A stretch of DNA of 64,000 bases from Levilinea saccharolytica (GTDB lineage: Bacteria; Chloroflexota; Anaerolineae; Anaerolineales; Anaerolineaceae): the NCBI RefSeq assembly GCF_001306035.1, contig NZ_LGCM01000065.1:124001-188000 (forward strand), in the 5' to 3' direction. The first letter of the stretch is position 1; each line of letters begins with the position of its first letter. Under the pieces are notes generated by a model. That model was not told where the DNA came from. It saw nothing but the letters and a program-made list of their open reading frames with translations, and searched no databases. The position numbers were made by a program, and so were the translations under genes. Positions 36,667 to 45,631 of this stretch are shown here, piece by piece.

Positions 36667-37680
36667 ATGAATTTTGAACTGCACCGCGACTTCCCAGAGA
36701 GCCTGGACGAAGAATGGACGCGTTTGCTGAATCAGGCGGCTGTGCACGTGCCGTTTTTACACCCGGGGTATTTGCGCGGCTGGTGGCAGACCCGCGGCGG
36801 GGGGGAATGGCCGGAGGCGCAGCTGGCATTGGTGACAGCGCGCCGCGAGGGCGAGCTGGTGGGGGTGGCGCCCCTCTTTTGGACGCCCCGCGCCGAAGGC
36901 GGCGCCGCGCTGATGCTTTTGGGCAGCGTGGAGATTTCGGATTATCTGGATGTCATCGCCCGCCCGCAGGATCTGGCGGAGTTCATCCGCGGGCTGCTGG
37001 CGGCTCTGCCGGGTCTGGATCTGCCTGCCTGGTCGGCGCTGGACCTCTACAATTTGCTGGACGATTCGCCCAGCCTGGCGCTTTTGGAAGCCGAGGCGGC
37101 CGCGGCGGGGTACAGCGCGCAGGTGGAACGCTTGCAGCATTCGCCCTTCATCCGTCTGCCGGGGGATTGGGAAACCTATCTGGCGGGGATTGATAAGAAG
37201 CAGCGCCACGAGATCCGCCGTAAAATGCGCCGCCTGGAAGAGTCGGGCGTGCCCTTCCGCTGGTACACGGCTGATGACCCTGACCGTTTAGCGGCCGAGG
37301 TGGATGATTTCATGGCTTTGATGGCTCAGGACGCGGAGAAAGCCGCCTTCTTGACCCCGGCCATGCGCCAGCACCTGCATCACACGGCGCGCTGGGCGCT
37401 GGGGGCGGGCTGTCTGCATCTGTCTTTCCTGGAGATCGAAGGTCACAAGGCGGCCGGGTACTTCAGCTTTGACGATTTAAACCGTCTGTGGGTCTACAAT
37501 TCCGGCATGGATCCGGCCTTTAACGCTTATTCGCCGGGGTGGGTCATGCTGGGGTATTTGCTGCAGTGGGCTAATGAGCAGGGGCGGGACGAGTTTGACT
37601 TCATGCGCGGCGACGAAAGCTATAAGTACAAATTTGGGGCGGTGGACCGCTTTGTGATGCGCGTGCGCCTGGAATGCTGA
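36667..37680 (+). CDS. GNAT-superfamily (BioF2/CelD/FemAB-like) acyltransferase
   Basis: A 337-residue protein with the double-GNAT layout of the Acetyltransf_6 group. Residues ~170-185 (GIDKKQRHEIRRKMRRL) match the KxRxxxRRKxRRLE signature of this group, and the C-terminal lobe contains GYFSFDDLNRLWVYNSGMDPAF. Members transfer amino acids or acyl groups in envelope or exopolysaccharide synthesis, or are uncharacterised. I chose ATG 36667 with GAGGGG upstream over ATG 36640. Confidence 0.75.
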   Translation: MNFELHRDFPESLDEEWTRLLNQAAVHVPFLHPGYLRGWWQTRGGGEWPEAQLALVTARREGELVGVAPLFWTPRAEGGAALMLLGSVEISDYLDVIARPQDLAEFIRGLLAALPGLDLPAWSALDLYNLLDDSPSLALLEAEAAAAGYSAQVERLQHSPFIRLPGDWETYLAGIDKKQRHEIRRKMRRLEESGVPFRWYTADDPDRLAAEVDDFMALMAQDAEKAAFLTPAMRQHLHHTARWALGAGCLHLSFLEIEGHKAAGYFSFDDLNRLWVYNSGMDPAFNAYSPGWVMLGYLLQWANEQGRDEFDFMRGDESYKYKFGAVDRFVMRVRLEC

Positions 37681-37724
37681 GCGCACGGCAGCCTATCATT
37701 TTTGAGAAAACCCCCAGGCCCCCC

Positions 37725-37753
37725 TTGACAGTCGTAAGGGGGGCTTGTATACT
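37725..37753 (+). promoter_or_regulatory. Consensus promoter of the cadC-cadA operon
   Basis: TTGACA (37725-37730), a 17-base spacer and TATACT (37748-37753) match consensus 6/6 and 5/6. The operator dyad begins eight bases downstream. Confidence 0.78.
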
Positions 37754-37760
37754 GGGCAAC

Positions 37761-37780
37761 ATATGAATAACTGCTCATAT
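37761..37780. promoter_or_regulatory. ArsR/SmtB-type operator
   Basis: ATATGA-N8-TCATAT forms an inverted repeat covering the expected transcription start and resembles the AT-rich imperfect 12-2-12 dyads of CadC/SmtB operators. Repressor bound here would block the promoter until metal is present. Confidence 0.65.
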
Positions 37781-37796
37781 ATTCAAGGATGACCGC

Positions 37797-38186
37797 ATGA
37801 AACCCACCATAGCCCGTTGTGAAGAAAACGTGATCCATGAAGAAGAGGTGCAGGCCGCCCAGGCGACCCTGATTTCCGGCCTGGAGGCCACCTACCTTTC
37901 GGCGGTGTTCCAGGCCTTGTCGGACCCCACCCGGCTGCGGCTGATTTCAGCCCTGAGCGGCGGGGAATTGTGCGTGTGCGATCTGGCGGCGGTGTTGGGC
38001 ATGACTCAAAGCGCCGTTTCGCACCAACTGCGCCTGCTGCGCAATTTACAGGTGGTGCGCCACCGCAAAGCCGGGCGAATTGTGTATTACGCCCTGGAAG
38101 ATGAGCATGTGCGCCTGCTGTTCCAGATGGGCCTGGAGCATATCCGCCATCCCAAAGGGGATGAAGCGGCAGGGGGTGCGGCATGA
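37797..38186 (+). CDS. ArsR/SmtB-family metal-sensing repressor, CadC-type
   Basis: A 129-residue winged-helix repressor. It has an extended N-terminus with Cys8 and an alpha-3 ELCVCDLA motif with Cys59 and Cys61, the thiolate Cd/Pb site of CadC. Asp102, His104 and His115 near the C-terminus match an alpha-5 zinc site. SALSDPTRLRL-type and VSHQLRLLRN recognition-helix sequence are clear. Metal binding should release it from its operator and induce the ATPase gene, with which it shares ATGA. Confidence 0.88.
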   Translation: MKPTIARCEENVIHEEEVQAAQATLISGLEATYLSAVFQALSDPTRLRLISALSGGELCVCDLAAVLGMTQSAVSHQLRLLRNLQVVRHRKAGRIVYYALEDEHVRLLFQMGLEHIRHPKGDEAAGGAA

Positions 38187-40351
38187 GCAAACAGACTTTT
38201 CAGATCACCGGCTTGCACTGCGCCGACTGCGTGACGACGGTGGAAAATGGGGTGCGGCAGGTGCCGGGGGTGCAGGCGGTGCAGCTCAACTTTGCCGACC
38301 AGACTCTGAGCGTGGAAGGCGACGCCGAGGCGCAGGCCGTGGCGGCGCGGGTGACGGCTTTGGGCTACGGTGTGCAGACCACGCCAGCCCCCGCGGCAGC
38401 GGGGCGCATGGGGTTGGCGGCTTTTTTGCTTTCCAGCCGCGTCACGCGCCTGGCGCTGGTGGGCGGGGGGCTGCTGCTGGCGGGTTGGCTGCTGGGTTTG
38501 GCTGGCGCGCCGCGCGCCCTGACGGTGGTTTTGCAGATCGCCGCGCTGGGCCTGGCGGGTTGGCCGGTGGCGCGCAGCGGCGTGGTCAATCTGGTGGTCA
38601 ACCGCGATTTTAACATCAACCTGCTGACCACCCTGGCGGCGCTGGGGGCGGTGTGGATTGGCGAATTGGGCGAGGCCGCTACGCTGATTTTCCTGTTTGC
38701 CATCTCGGAGGCCCTGGAGGAATACAACGCCGACCGCGCCCGCCGCGTGTTGGGCGAGCTGAGTCAGTTGGCCCCGGATACGGCCCTGCGCCTGCGCGGC
38801 ACGGAGACCGAAAAAGTGCCTGCGGCGGCCCTGCAGCCGGGGGATCGGGTGTTGGTGCAGCCGGGCGAGCGCATCCCCGCGGATGGGGTGGTGGCGCTGG
38901 GCGAAAGCGAAGTCAACCAGGCGCCCATCACCGGCGAGAGCCGCCTGGTGGAAAAAGGGGTGGGCGATGAGGTGTTCGCCGGTACGCTCAACGGCAGCGG
39001 CGCGCTGCATGTGCAGGTCAGCCGCACGGCGGGCGAATCGACCCTCAGCCGCATCGTCAAGACGGTCAGCGAGGCCCAGGCCCTGCGCGCGCCCAGCCAG
39101 CGCATGGTGGACCGCTTCGCGCGCGTGTACACCCCGGCGGTGACGGTTTTAGCGCTGCTGGTGGCGGCGCTGCCGCCTTTGCTGTGGGGCGCGCCTTTCT
39201 TTGATCTGGCAGACGGCACGCGCGGCTGGCTGTACCGCGCCCTGACCCTGCTGGTCATTTCCTGCCCGTGCGCGTTGGTGATCAGCACGCCGGTGACGGT
39301 GCTTTCGGCGCTCAGCGCGGCGGCGCGGCGCGGGGTGCTGGTGAAGGGCGGGGCCTTCCTGGAAGCCCTGGCGCGGGTGCGCCTGTTCGCCTTTGACAAG
39401 ACCGGCACGCTGACCTACGGGCGGCCGCAGGTGACGCAGGCGCGGGCCGTGGACTGCGAAGGATCGGCGGACTGCGCGCGCTGCGGCGAGGTGCTGGCTT
39501 TGGCCTGCGCCTTGGAACGATCCAGCGCGCACCCGCTGGCCCAGGCGGTGGTGGCGGCGGCTGAAACGCGCGGCCTGGCGCAGGCCTACGCCGCGGCTGA
39601 GGGGGTCACGGCGATGGCGGGGCTGGGGCTGCGCGGGCAGGTGAACGGCGCCACGGCCGTCATCGGCAGCCACCGCCTGTTCGATGCGCACTATCCGCAC
39701 CCGCCCGCGCTGTGCGATTGGGTCCTTTCGGCCGAGGCCGCCGGAGAAACCGCCATGCTGGTCAGCGACGGGCAGGCAGTGCGCGGGGTGATCACCGCCA
39801 GCGATCAGATCCGCCCGGAGGCGGCCGGTGTGGCGGCGGCCCTGCATGCCCTGGGGCTGCACACGGCGGTATTGACCGGCGACAACCCCGCGGCGGCCCA
39901 GCGCAGCGCTGCGGCGGCGGGGATTGAGACCGTGCGGGCCGGGCTGCTGCCGGAGGAGAAGCTGGGGGCGCTGCGCGAACTGCAGGCGGCCTTTGGCCCG
40001 GCGGCCATGGTGGGGGACGGCATCAACGACACCCCGGCGCTGGCGGCGGCCAGTGTGGGCGTGGCCATGGGCGGGGCGGGCAGCGCCCAGGCCCTGGAAA
40101 CGGCGGATATCGTGCTGATGGCCGATTCGCTGGAGCAGCTGCCCTTTGTCACCCGCCTGGCGCATTTTACCCTGCGCCTCATCCGTCAGAACATCGCTTT
40201 TTCCCTGCTGACCAAGCTGGGCCTGATGGGCGTGGCTTTGCTGGGGTGGGCGCCCATGTGGCTGGCGGTGGTGGGCGATATGGGCATTTCGCTGGCAGTG
40301 ACCGCCAACGGCATGCGCGCGGTGCGCTTTGAGAGCCAAAAGTCTGTATAA
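38183..40351 (+). CDS. P1B-type Cd/Zn/Pb-exporting ATPase
   Basis: A 722-residue heavy-metal pump. An N-terminal HMA domain has GLHCADC (residues 10-16). The transport motif SCPCALV holds the Cys-Pro-Cys at 361-363, Asp405 in DKTGTLT is phosphorylated, SSAHPLA is the nucleotide-binding His-Pro motif, and GDGINDTPAL closes the P domain. The CPC motif with this family context and the CadC partner point to Cd2+, Zn2+ or Pb2+ export rather than Cu+. It is expressed from the cadC promoter. Confidence 0.92.
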   Translation: MSKQTFQITGLHCADCVTTVENGVRQVPGVQAVQLNFADQTLSVEGDAEAQAVAARVTALGYGVQTTPAPAAAGRMGLAAFLLSSRVTRLALVGGGLLLAGWLLGLAGAPRALTVVLQIAALGLAGWPVARSGVVNLVVNRDFNINLLTTLAALGAVWIGELGEAATLIFLFAISEALEEYNADRARRVLGELSQLAPDTALRLRGTETEKVPAAALQPGDRVLVQPGERIPADGVVALGESEVNQAPITGESRLVEKGVGDEVFAGTLNGSGALHVQVSRTAGESTLSRIVKTVSEAQALRAPSQRMVDRFARVYTPAVTVLALLVAALPPLLWGAPFFDLADGTRGWLYRALTLLVISCPCALVISTPVTVLSALSAAARRGVLVKGGAFLEALARVRLFAFDKTGTLTYGRPQVTQARAVDCEGSADCARCGEVLALACALERSSAHPLAQAVVAAAETRGLAQAYAAAEGVTAMAGLGLRGQVNGATAVIGSHRLFDAHYPHPPALCDWVLSAEAAGETAMLVSDGQAVRGVITASDQIRPEAAGVAAALHALGLHTAVLTGDNPAAAQRSAAAAGIETVRAGLLPEEKLGALRELQAAFGPAAMVGDGINDTPALAAASVGVAMGGAGSAQALETADIVLMADSLEQLPFVTRLAHFTLRLIRQNIAFSLLTKLGLMGVALLGWAPMWLAVVGDMGISLAVTANGMRAVRFESQKSV

Positions 40352-40352
40352 T
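40347..40352 (+). promoter_or_regulatory. -10 hexamer TATAAT overlapping the end of the ATPase gene
   Basis: TATAAT lies 30 bases before the ATG at 40383 and overlaps the ATPase stop. It may give the hydrolase gene constitutive expression separate from the metal operon. Confidence 0.35.
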
Positions 40353-40382
40353 GAGGGTAGATTGCAATCGGAGGGTAAAGCC

Positions 40383-41072
40383 ATGCAAGATGTGTTAACC
40401 TGGTACGGACATGCGGCCTGGGGGCTGAAAACCAGCGGCTACACCGTTCTGGTGGACCCCTTTTTCAGCGGCAACCCGGCGGCCACGCTGCAAGCCTCAC
40501 AAGCTCAGGCGGATTTTATCCTGGTGACTCACGGCCACGGCGACCATGTGGGCGACAGCGTGCAGATCGCCGAACGCACCGGAGCGCTGGTGATCAGCAA
40601 CGCCGAAATTGCCGGGTGGATGCGCAAGCAAGGGGTGGAGAACACCCACGCGCAGCACCTGGGCGGGGGCTATCACCATCCCTTTGGCTATCTCAAGCTG
40701 ACTTTTGCCCTGCACGGCTCGGCCCTGCCCGACGGCAGCAACGGCGGCAACCCGGCCGGGCTGCTCATTACCACCCTGGGCGGGAAGAAGATCTATCTGG
40801 CGGGCGATACGGGCTTGTTTGGGGATATGGCTCTGATCGGCGAAGAAGGCCTGGATGCGGCCGTGCTGCCCATCGGCGACAATTTCACCATGGGGCCGGA
40901 GGACGCCCTGCGCGCTGTGCGGCTGCTGCGGCCCAAGGTGGTCATCCCCATGCACTACAGCACCTGGGGGGTGATTCAGCAGGACGCGGCCGCCTGGGTG
41001 GAGCGCGTGAACCGCGAGACCAGCGTGCACGCGCTGCTGCTTCAGCCGGGGGAGAGCTATACCCTGTCCTAA
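40383..41072 (+). CDS. UlaG/UPF0173-like metallo-beta-lactamase-fold hydrolase
   Basis: A 229-residue metal-dependent hydrolase. It opens with LTWYGHAAWGLKTSGYTVLVDPF and carries THGHGDHVGDSV (the HxHxDH metal motif), DTGLFGDM and the late MHYSTWGV His. This is the UPF0173 layout, close to L-ascorbate-6-phosphate lactonase UlaG, but the substrate is unknown. GGAGGG lies eight bases before ATG 40383. A strong terminator follows. Confidence 0.85.
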   Translation: MQDVLTWYGHAAWGLKTSGYTVLVDPFFSGNPAATLQASQAQADFILVTHGHGDHVGDSVQIAERTGALVISNAEIAGWMRKQGVENTHAQHLGGGYHHPFGYLKLTFALHGSALPDGSNGGNPAGLLITTLGGKKIYLAGDTGLFGDMALIGEEGLDAAVLPIGDNFTMGPEDALRAVRLLRPKVVIPMHYSTWGVIQQDAAAWVERVNRETSVHALLLQPGESYTLS

Positions 41073-41096
41073 AAGACGCATTTCCATGCATAAACC

Positions 41097-41116
41097 AGCG
41101 GGCCGCGAGGCCCGCT
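41097..41116 (+). terminator. Terminator after the UPF0173-like gene
   Basis: A perfect eight-bp stem (AGCGGGCC with its complement) and GCGA tetraloop are followed by TTTTGTTTG. Confidence 0.85.
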
Positions 41117-41137
41117 TTTGTTTGGGACGGCACAGAA

Positions 41138-41184
41138 TGTACAAGCTTTCCACAAATATTGTACAAGGTGGCTGAGTCTGATAG
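41138..41184 (+). promoter_or_regulatory. Tandem TGTACAAG sites and a GTCTGATAG motif upstream of the mevalonate cluster
   Basis: TGTACAAG occurs at 41138-41145 and 41160-41167, exactly 22 bases (two helical turns) apart, and its core TGTACA is palindromic. GTCTGATAG at 41176-41184 recurs at 44870-44878 in the gap before the DUF35 gene. The arrangement suits a cooperative regulator of the four-gene cluster; none is encoded nearby. Confidence 0.4.
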
Positions 41185-41243
41185 TTTTTGCCAGTGAAAC
41201 GTGATAAGATTTTTGATAGATCCTGCGGGAGGAGTGTGGACGG

Positions 41244-42539
41244 ATGACGGGCGCGAGCAAAAAATTCTATCAGATGAGCGTGGAAGAACGGCTGGCCTGG
41301 CTGAGCCAGCAGACCGGCCTGAGCGCTGAGGTTTTGGCGCCGCTGGCCGAAGGGGGCGGGCTGCACAGCGACCAGGCGGATCACATGATTGAAAATGTGG
41401 TCGGCCTGCACAGCCTGCCGCTGGGCATCGCCCAGAATTTCATCGTCAATGGGCGCGAGGTGCTGGTGCCCATGACCCTGGAAGAGCCTTCGGTGGTGGC
41501 GGGGGCCTCCTTCATGGCCAAGTTGGCGCGCTCTTCCGGCGGTTTTTTTGCCTCCTCCTCCGACCCGCTGATGATTGGCCAGATGCAGATTCTGGATCTG
41601 GCGGATGCGCCCAGCGCGCGGCTGCGGCTTTTGGAGGCGCGCGAGCAGCTTTTGGCCGAGGCGGCCCAGGTGGACCCCCTGCTGGCGCAGTTGGGCGGCG
41701 GCCCGCGCGAGATCGAAGTGCGCATTCTGGAGGGGCCGGGGCTGGGAACCTTTTTGGTGCTGCATTTGATCTACGATGTGCGCGACGCGATGGGGGCCAA
41801 CGCGGTCAACACCGCTATGGAGCGGCTGTCGCCGATGGTGGAGAAGCTGACCGGCGGGCGCGTGCTGCTGCGCATTCTTTCCAATCTGGCCGACCGGCGT
41901 CTGGCGCGGGCGCGCATGACCGTGCGCCTGGAGGAGCTGGCTTTTGAAAATTACGCCGCCGAAGAGGTGCGCGACGGCATCATCGCCGCCTGGGCTTTTG
42001 CGGCGGCGGACCCTTACCGCGCGGCCACCCACAACAAGGGCATCATGAACGGCGTGGACGCGGTGGTGATTGCCACCGGCAACGATTGGCGCGCGGTGGA
42101 GGCCGGGGCGCATGCCTACGCGGCCCGCAGCGGGCGCTACACCAGCCTGAGCACCTGGGGACAGGACGCGGCAGGGAATCTGGTGGGCACGCTGGAAATG
42201 CCTATGGCGGTGGGCACGGTGGGCGGGGCCACGCGGGTGCATCCCACGGCGGGGGCGGCCCTGAAGCTGATGGGCGTGCGCAGTGCGCGCGAGCTGGCCG
42301 AGATCATCGTCTCGGTGGGGCTGGCGCAGAACCTGGCGGCCTTGCGGGCGCTGGCCACCGAAGGCATTCAGCGCGGGCACATGTCGCTGCATGCGCGTCA
42401 GGTGGCGATTGCCGCCGGGGCGGTGGGGGCGCAGATTGAAACCGTGGCCGGGCGGCTGGTGGCGGAAAAAGTGGTGCGGATTGACCGCGCGATGGATATC
42501 TTAAAAGAACTCAATGCGAGTGAGACCGGCCGAGCCTAA
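41244..42539 (+). CDS. Hydroxymethylglutaryl-CoA reductase, class II type
   Basis: A 431-residue HMG-CoA reductase. N-terminal [17 protein letters not shown] and [10 protein letters not shown] (catalytic Glu81), then HNKGIMNG (Lys265), GNDWRA (Asp281) and [12 protein letters not shown] (His383) give the complete catalytic set of class II enzymes. Class II enzymes were first known as degradative NADH-dependent enzymes, but many bacteria use them for mevalonate synthesis. The HMG-CoA synthase-type gene next door argues for the biosynthetic direction here. GGGAGGAG precedes the ATG. Confidence 0.93.
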   Translation: MTGASKKFYQMSVEERLAWLSQQTGLSAEVLAPLAEGGGLHSDQADHMIENVVGLHSLPLGIAQNFIVNGREVLVPMTLEEPSVVAGASFMAKLARSSGGFFASSSDPLMIGQMQILDLADAPSARLRLLEAREQLLAEAAQVDPLLAQLGGGPREIEVRILEGPGLGTFLVLHLIYDVRDAMGANAVNTAMERLSPMVEKLTGGRVLLRILSNLADRRLARARMTVRLEELAFENYAAEEVRDGIIAAWAFAAADPYRAATHNKGIMNGVDAVVIATGNDWRAVEAGAHAYAARSGRYTSLSTWGQDAAGNLVGTLEMPMAVGTVGGATRVHPTAGAALKLMGVRSARELAEIIVSVGLAQNLAALRALATEGIQRGHMSLHARQVAIAAGAVGAQIETVAGRLVAEKVVRIDRAMDILKELNASETGRA

Positions 42540-42577
42540 GCGCCGACCGGACACAGGCATCTACAAGGAGCGAAGTG

Positions 42578-43657
42578 ATGAGTGAGACCCAACCTCAAAA
42601 AGACCTGCTGTTGAAGACCAACCGATCGGTTGGGATCGTTGGGTACGGGGCGTATGTGCCGCAGTACCGCCTGCCGGCCGCCGAGGTGGCGCGGGTGTGG
42701 GCGGGGGGTGAAGAGGGGCTGCCAATTAAGGAAAAGGCTGTGCCCGGGATGGATGAGGATGTGATCACCATGTCTATCGAGGCCTCGCGCAACGCCCTGA
42801 AGCGGGCGGGAATTTCGCCGGAAGAGCTGCGCGCGGTGTGGATTGGCTCGGAATCGCACCCTTACGCGGTGAAACCCAGCGGCACGGTGGTGGCCGAGGC
42901 CATCGGTGCGTCGCCCTCCATTCAATCCGGCGACTGGGAATTTGCCTGTAAGGCCGGCACCGAGGCCATGGTGGCCGCCATGGGCCTGGTGGGGTCGGGC
43001 ATGGCGCGCTACGCCCTGGCGGTGGGCATGGACACGGCCCAGGGACGCCCCGGCGACGCGCTGGAATACACGGCGGGGGCGGGCGGCGCGGCCTACATCC
43101 TGGGCCCGGGCGAAGAATCCCTGGCGGTGATTGAGGCCTCCTATTCCTTCGTCAGCGACACCCCCGACTTTTGGCGGCGGGCGGAAGCCAAGTACCCCGA
43201 ACACGGGCAGCGCTTCACCGGCGAGCCGGCGTATTTTCACCACATTTCCTCGGCGGGCAAGGCCCTGATGCAGATGATGGGCACCAGCGCGGGCGATTAC
43301 CAATACGCGGTTTTCCACCAGCCCAACACCAAATTCCCGCAGCGTGTGGCGGGCATGCTGGGCTTTTCGGCGGAACAGATCAAGCCGGGGCTGCTGGTGC
43401 CGGTGATCGGCAACACCTACGCGGGCGCGGCCATGATCGGGCTGACAGCCACGCTGGATGTGGCCCAGCCGGGGGACCGCATTTTGATGGTGTCTTTTGG
43501 CTCTGGGGCTGGCTCGGATGCGTTTTCCATCCTTGTGACGGATGCGCTGCTGGAGCGGCGGGAGAAGGCCCTGCGCACGGCCGATTATATCGCCCGGCGC
43601 ACGGAAATTGATTATGCCACCTATGTACGCCTGCGCGGCAAGCTGGCGATGAAGTAA
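42578..43657 (+). CDS. Hydroxymethylglutaryl-CoA synthase, archaeal type
   Basis: A 359-residue thiolase-fold synthase that condenses acetoacetyl-CoA with acetyl-CoA. Glu92 lies in [11 protein letters not shown], the nucleophile Cys124 in [10 protein letters not shown], and the catalytic His in [12 protein letters not shown]. This short form is the type that in methanogens assembles with a thiolase and a DUF35 protein so that acetoacetyl-CoA is handed over directly. ATG 42578 was preferred to GTG 42575 because AGGAG is seven bases upstream. It starts 38 bases after the reductase gene. Confidence 0.92.
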   Translation: MSETQPQKDLLLKTNRSVGIVGYGAYVPQYRLPAAEVARVWAGGEEGLPIKEKAVPGMDEDVITMSIEASRNALKRAGISPEELRAVWIGSESHPYAVKPSGTVVAEAIGASPSIQSGDWEFACKAGTEAMVAAMGLVGSGMARYALAVGMDTAQGRPGDALEYTAGAGGAAYILGPGEESLAVIEASYSFVSDTPDFWRRAEAKYPEHGQRFTGEPAYFHHISSAGKALMQMMGTSAGDYQYAVFHQPNTKFPQRVAGMLGFSAEQIKPGLLVPVIGNTYAGAAMIGLTATLDVAQPGDRILMVSFGSGAGSDAFSILVTDALLERREKALRTADYIARRTEIDYATYVRLRGKLAMK

Positions 43658-43686
43658 ACCAGACGGGGCAGGTTTTGGGAGGAGCT

Positions 43687-44847
43687 ATGACGGATATCAT
43701 CATTGCAGGCATTGGGCAAATTCCCGTGGGCGAGCATTGGGAGCTTTCGCTGCGCAGCCAGGCGGCCAAGGCCATGCTGGCGGCGGTGCGCGACGCGGGC
43801 GGCATTCGTCCGCAGGCGCTGTATATCGGCAACTTTTTGGCCTCGGTGGTGTCGCACCAGTCGAACCTGGGCGCGCTCTTGGCCGAGAACGCCGGCATGA
43901 CCGGCATTGAGGCCTACACGGTGGAAGCCGCGGGGGCTTCGGGGGCGGGGGCCTTCCGCACGGGGTATCTGGCGGTGGCTTCCGGCTTTGTGGATGCGGC
44001 CCTGGTGGTGGGGGTGGAGAAGTACACCGACATGGTGGGGGCGGGCCTGGAAAGCGCCGCAGCCCAGGCCATGGATTATGACTACGAGGGCGTGCAGGGC
44101 CTTTCGGCGGTGGGGCAGGCGGGGCTGTTGATGCAGCGCTACCTGCACGAGTACCAGCCGCCGCGCTCAGCCTTTGCGGCTTTCCCGCTGCTGGCGCATG
44201 CCAACGCGGTGAACAACCCCAACGCCATGTTCCGCAAGGCGATTAAGCCGGAGACCTACGAGAAGGCCGGCATGGTGAGCGCACCGTTGAATTTATTCGA
44301 CGTGGCCCCCCTGGCGGATGGGGCGGCGGCGGTGCTGCTGACGCGCGCCAGTTTGCTGCCCAAGGATTTCCCCCATCCGCTGGTGCGGGTGAGCGGCTCC
44401 AGCGTGGTGGTGGACACCCTGGCCCTGCACGACCGCAGCGATCCGCTGGCTTTTGAGGCGGCGCGCATTTCGGTGGAGCAGGCCTGCAGCCAGGCGGGCA
44501 TTTTGCCCAAGGATGTGAATTTCTTTGAGCTGTGCGACAGCACCTCCATTTACGCGGCCCTCAGCCTGGAGGCGGCGGGCTTTGCGCCGCGCGGCGAAGG
44601 CTGGCGGCTGGCGGCGGAAGGTGCGCTGAACCTGGGCGGCAAACTGCCGGCGCTGACCCTTGGCGGGCTGAAGGCGCGCGGCAACCCCCTGGGCGCCACG
44701 GGCGTGTATCAGATTGTGGAAGCGGTGATGCAGCTGCGCGGGCAAGCCGGGGCCAACCAGGTGGCAGGAGCCCAGCGCGGCCTGGTGCAGTCTTTGGGCG
44801 GCCCGGCTTCCACGGCCGTCACCCATGTGCTGGAGCGTTTGGGATAG
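43687..44847 (+). CDS. Archaeal/SCP2-type thiolase-like protein lacking canonical catalytic residues
   Basis: A 386-residue thiolase-fold protein in the place where archaeal operons encode acetoacetyl-CoA thiolase. The nucleophile motif, normally VEAACASG, reads VEAAGASG with Gly83. The His of the family EVHD motif is replaced in ELCDSTS (Cys283). The His of GGLKAKGHPVGATG is replaced in GGLKARGNPLGATG (Asn333). The fold landmarks are otherwise well kept, so it is under selection. It may be a non-catalytic partner in the DUF35 complex, or a different C-C bond enzyme such as the Ltp2-type aldolases. Family residues are quoted from memory. Confidence 0.85.
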   Translation: MTDIIIAGIGQIPVGEHWELSLRSQAAKAMLAAVRDAGGIRPQALYIGNFLASVVSHQSNLGALLAENAGMTGIEAYTVEAAGASGAGAFRTGYLAVASGFVDAALVVGVEKYTDMVGAGLESAAAQAMDYDYEGVQGLSAVGQAGLLMQRYLHEYQPPRSAFAAFPLLAHANAVNNPNAMFRKAIKPETYEKAGMVSAPLNLFDVAPLADGAAAVLLTRASLLPKDFPHPLVRVSGSSVVVDTLALHDRSDPLAFEAARISVEQACSQAGILPKDVNFFELCDSTSIYAALSLEAAGFAPRGEGWRLAAEGALNLGGKLPALTLGGLKARGNPLGATGVYQIVEAVMQLRGQAGANQVAGAQRGLVQSLGGPASTAVTHVLERLG

Positions 44848-44938
44848 CTTTTGACAGATCCGTGCGCGGGTCTGATAGGAATTGATAGTATCTTACCGAT
44901 ACACTACGGGTTGTAACGCAAAGAAAAGGAGACAGATC

Positions 44939-45340
44939 ATGGAGATTCCTCGCCATTGGAGAATTAAGAAACAACGCTACGCGCTGGTGGGCGAAGTGTG
45001 CCCGCATTGTGACGCGAAAATCTTCCCGCCGCGGGATGTGTGCCCGGAGTGCGGCGGCGAAGCCAAGACCCCCTTTGCCTTCACGGGGCGGGGTGAGATT
45101 TATTCGTACACGGTGATGAACGACGCCCCGGCGGGGTATCAGGAATCCACGCCCTACACGGTGGCGCTGGTGAAGTTGCAAGAGGGGCCGATGGTGACGG
45201 CGCAGCTGACCGACCTGGGCAGCCAGCCGGTGGAAATTGGCATGCCGGTGGAAATGGTCACGCGGCGCATCCGCTCGGATGGGGATGAGCGCGGTATGTT
45301 GGTGTACGGGTATAAGTTCCGGCCGGTAATGCAGGCATAG
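44939..45340 (+). CDS. DUF35 zinc-ribbon OB-fold protein, acyl-CoA scaffold
   Basis: A 133-residue protein. A rubredoxin-like zinc ribbon (CPHC...CPEC, about residues 21-37) precedes an OB-fold (about 45-128: GRGEIYSYTVMNDAP and a VEMVTRRIRSDGD strand). In methanogens its homologue binds the shared CoA between thiolase and HMG-CoA synthase. The neighbouring genes fit the same complex here. ATG 44939 has AAGGAG seven bases upstream. The 91-base gap before it holds a TTGACA at 44851 and a shared GTCTGATAG, so it may have extra control. Confidence 0.9.
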   Translation: MEIPRHWRIKKQRYALVGEVCPHCDAKIFPPRDVCPECGGEAKTPFAFTGRGEIYSYTVMNDAPAGYQESTPYTVALVKLQEGPMVTAQLTDLGSQPVEIGMPVEMVTRRIRSDGDERGMLVYGYKFRPVMQA

Positions 45341-45423
45341 GAAATGCTGGTGTATCCCCACAGGGGGGACGGTGTGGGTGAAGCCCTCGCAGAGGGTAAG
45401 TTCCGGCCGGTGATGCAGGCATA
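45312..45423. repeat. Duplicated 3' end of the DUF35 gene
   Basis: The last 27 bases of the gene (45312-45338, beginning TAAGTTCCGGCCGGT) recur at 45397-45423 with one mismatch. The sequence ahead of the second copy (ATGCTGGTGTA) also resembles the gene, interrupted by about 40 unrelated bases. It looks like a local tandem duplication that later received an insertion. Confidence 0.65.
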
Positions 45424-45441
45424 AGCAGATATTGAGGTTTC

Positions 45442-45469
45442 AACCGCCTTCCAGAGATGGAGGGCGGTT
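45442..45469 (+). terminator. Terminator of the mevalonate cluster; DUF559-cassette hairpin family
   Basis: AACCGCCTTCC and GGAGGGCGGTT pair around AGAGAT and are followed by TTTT. The same stem and loop sequence recurs at six other sites between 46 and 64 kb. Confidence 0.8.
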
Positions 45470-45481
45470 TTTTGTATTCCA

Positions 45482-45580
45482 CCCTCCCCTAATTTCTGCG
45501 AAATTTGGGGAGGGAATGCTTGAGAGCGCTGCTGCGGATGACCTCACCCGGCGATTCCCCAATTATTGCAATACTTGGGG
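45482..45580. repeat. Two short palindromes, each followed by AGGGAATGCT
   Basis: At 45482-45514 CCCTCCCC plus AATTTC pair with their complements around a three-base loop. At 45557-45580 CCCCAA pairs with TTGGGG. Both are followed by AGGGAATGCT. They resemble the larger palindrome in front of the DUF559 gene and may be earlier insertions of the same kind of element. TATACT at 45592-45597 follows. Confidence 0.6.
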
Positions 45581-45631
45581 AGGGAATGCTGTATACTAAG
45601 AGTAAGAATCTCTAGTGCAACACAATGATCT

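Noticed and set aside
40497-42392. A 631-codon open frame on the minus strand
   Set aside because: It runs antisense through the UPF0173-like and HMG-CoA reductase genes, whose catalytic motifs are intact. Its Arg/Gln/His-rich composition is what the complement of GC-rich coding sequence produces.
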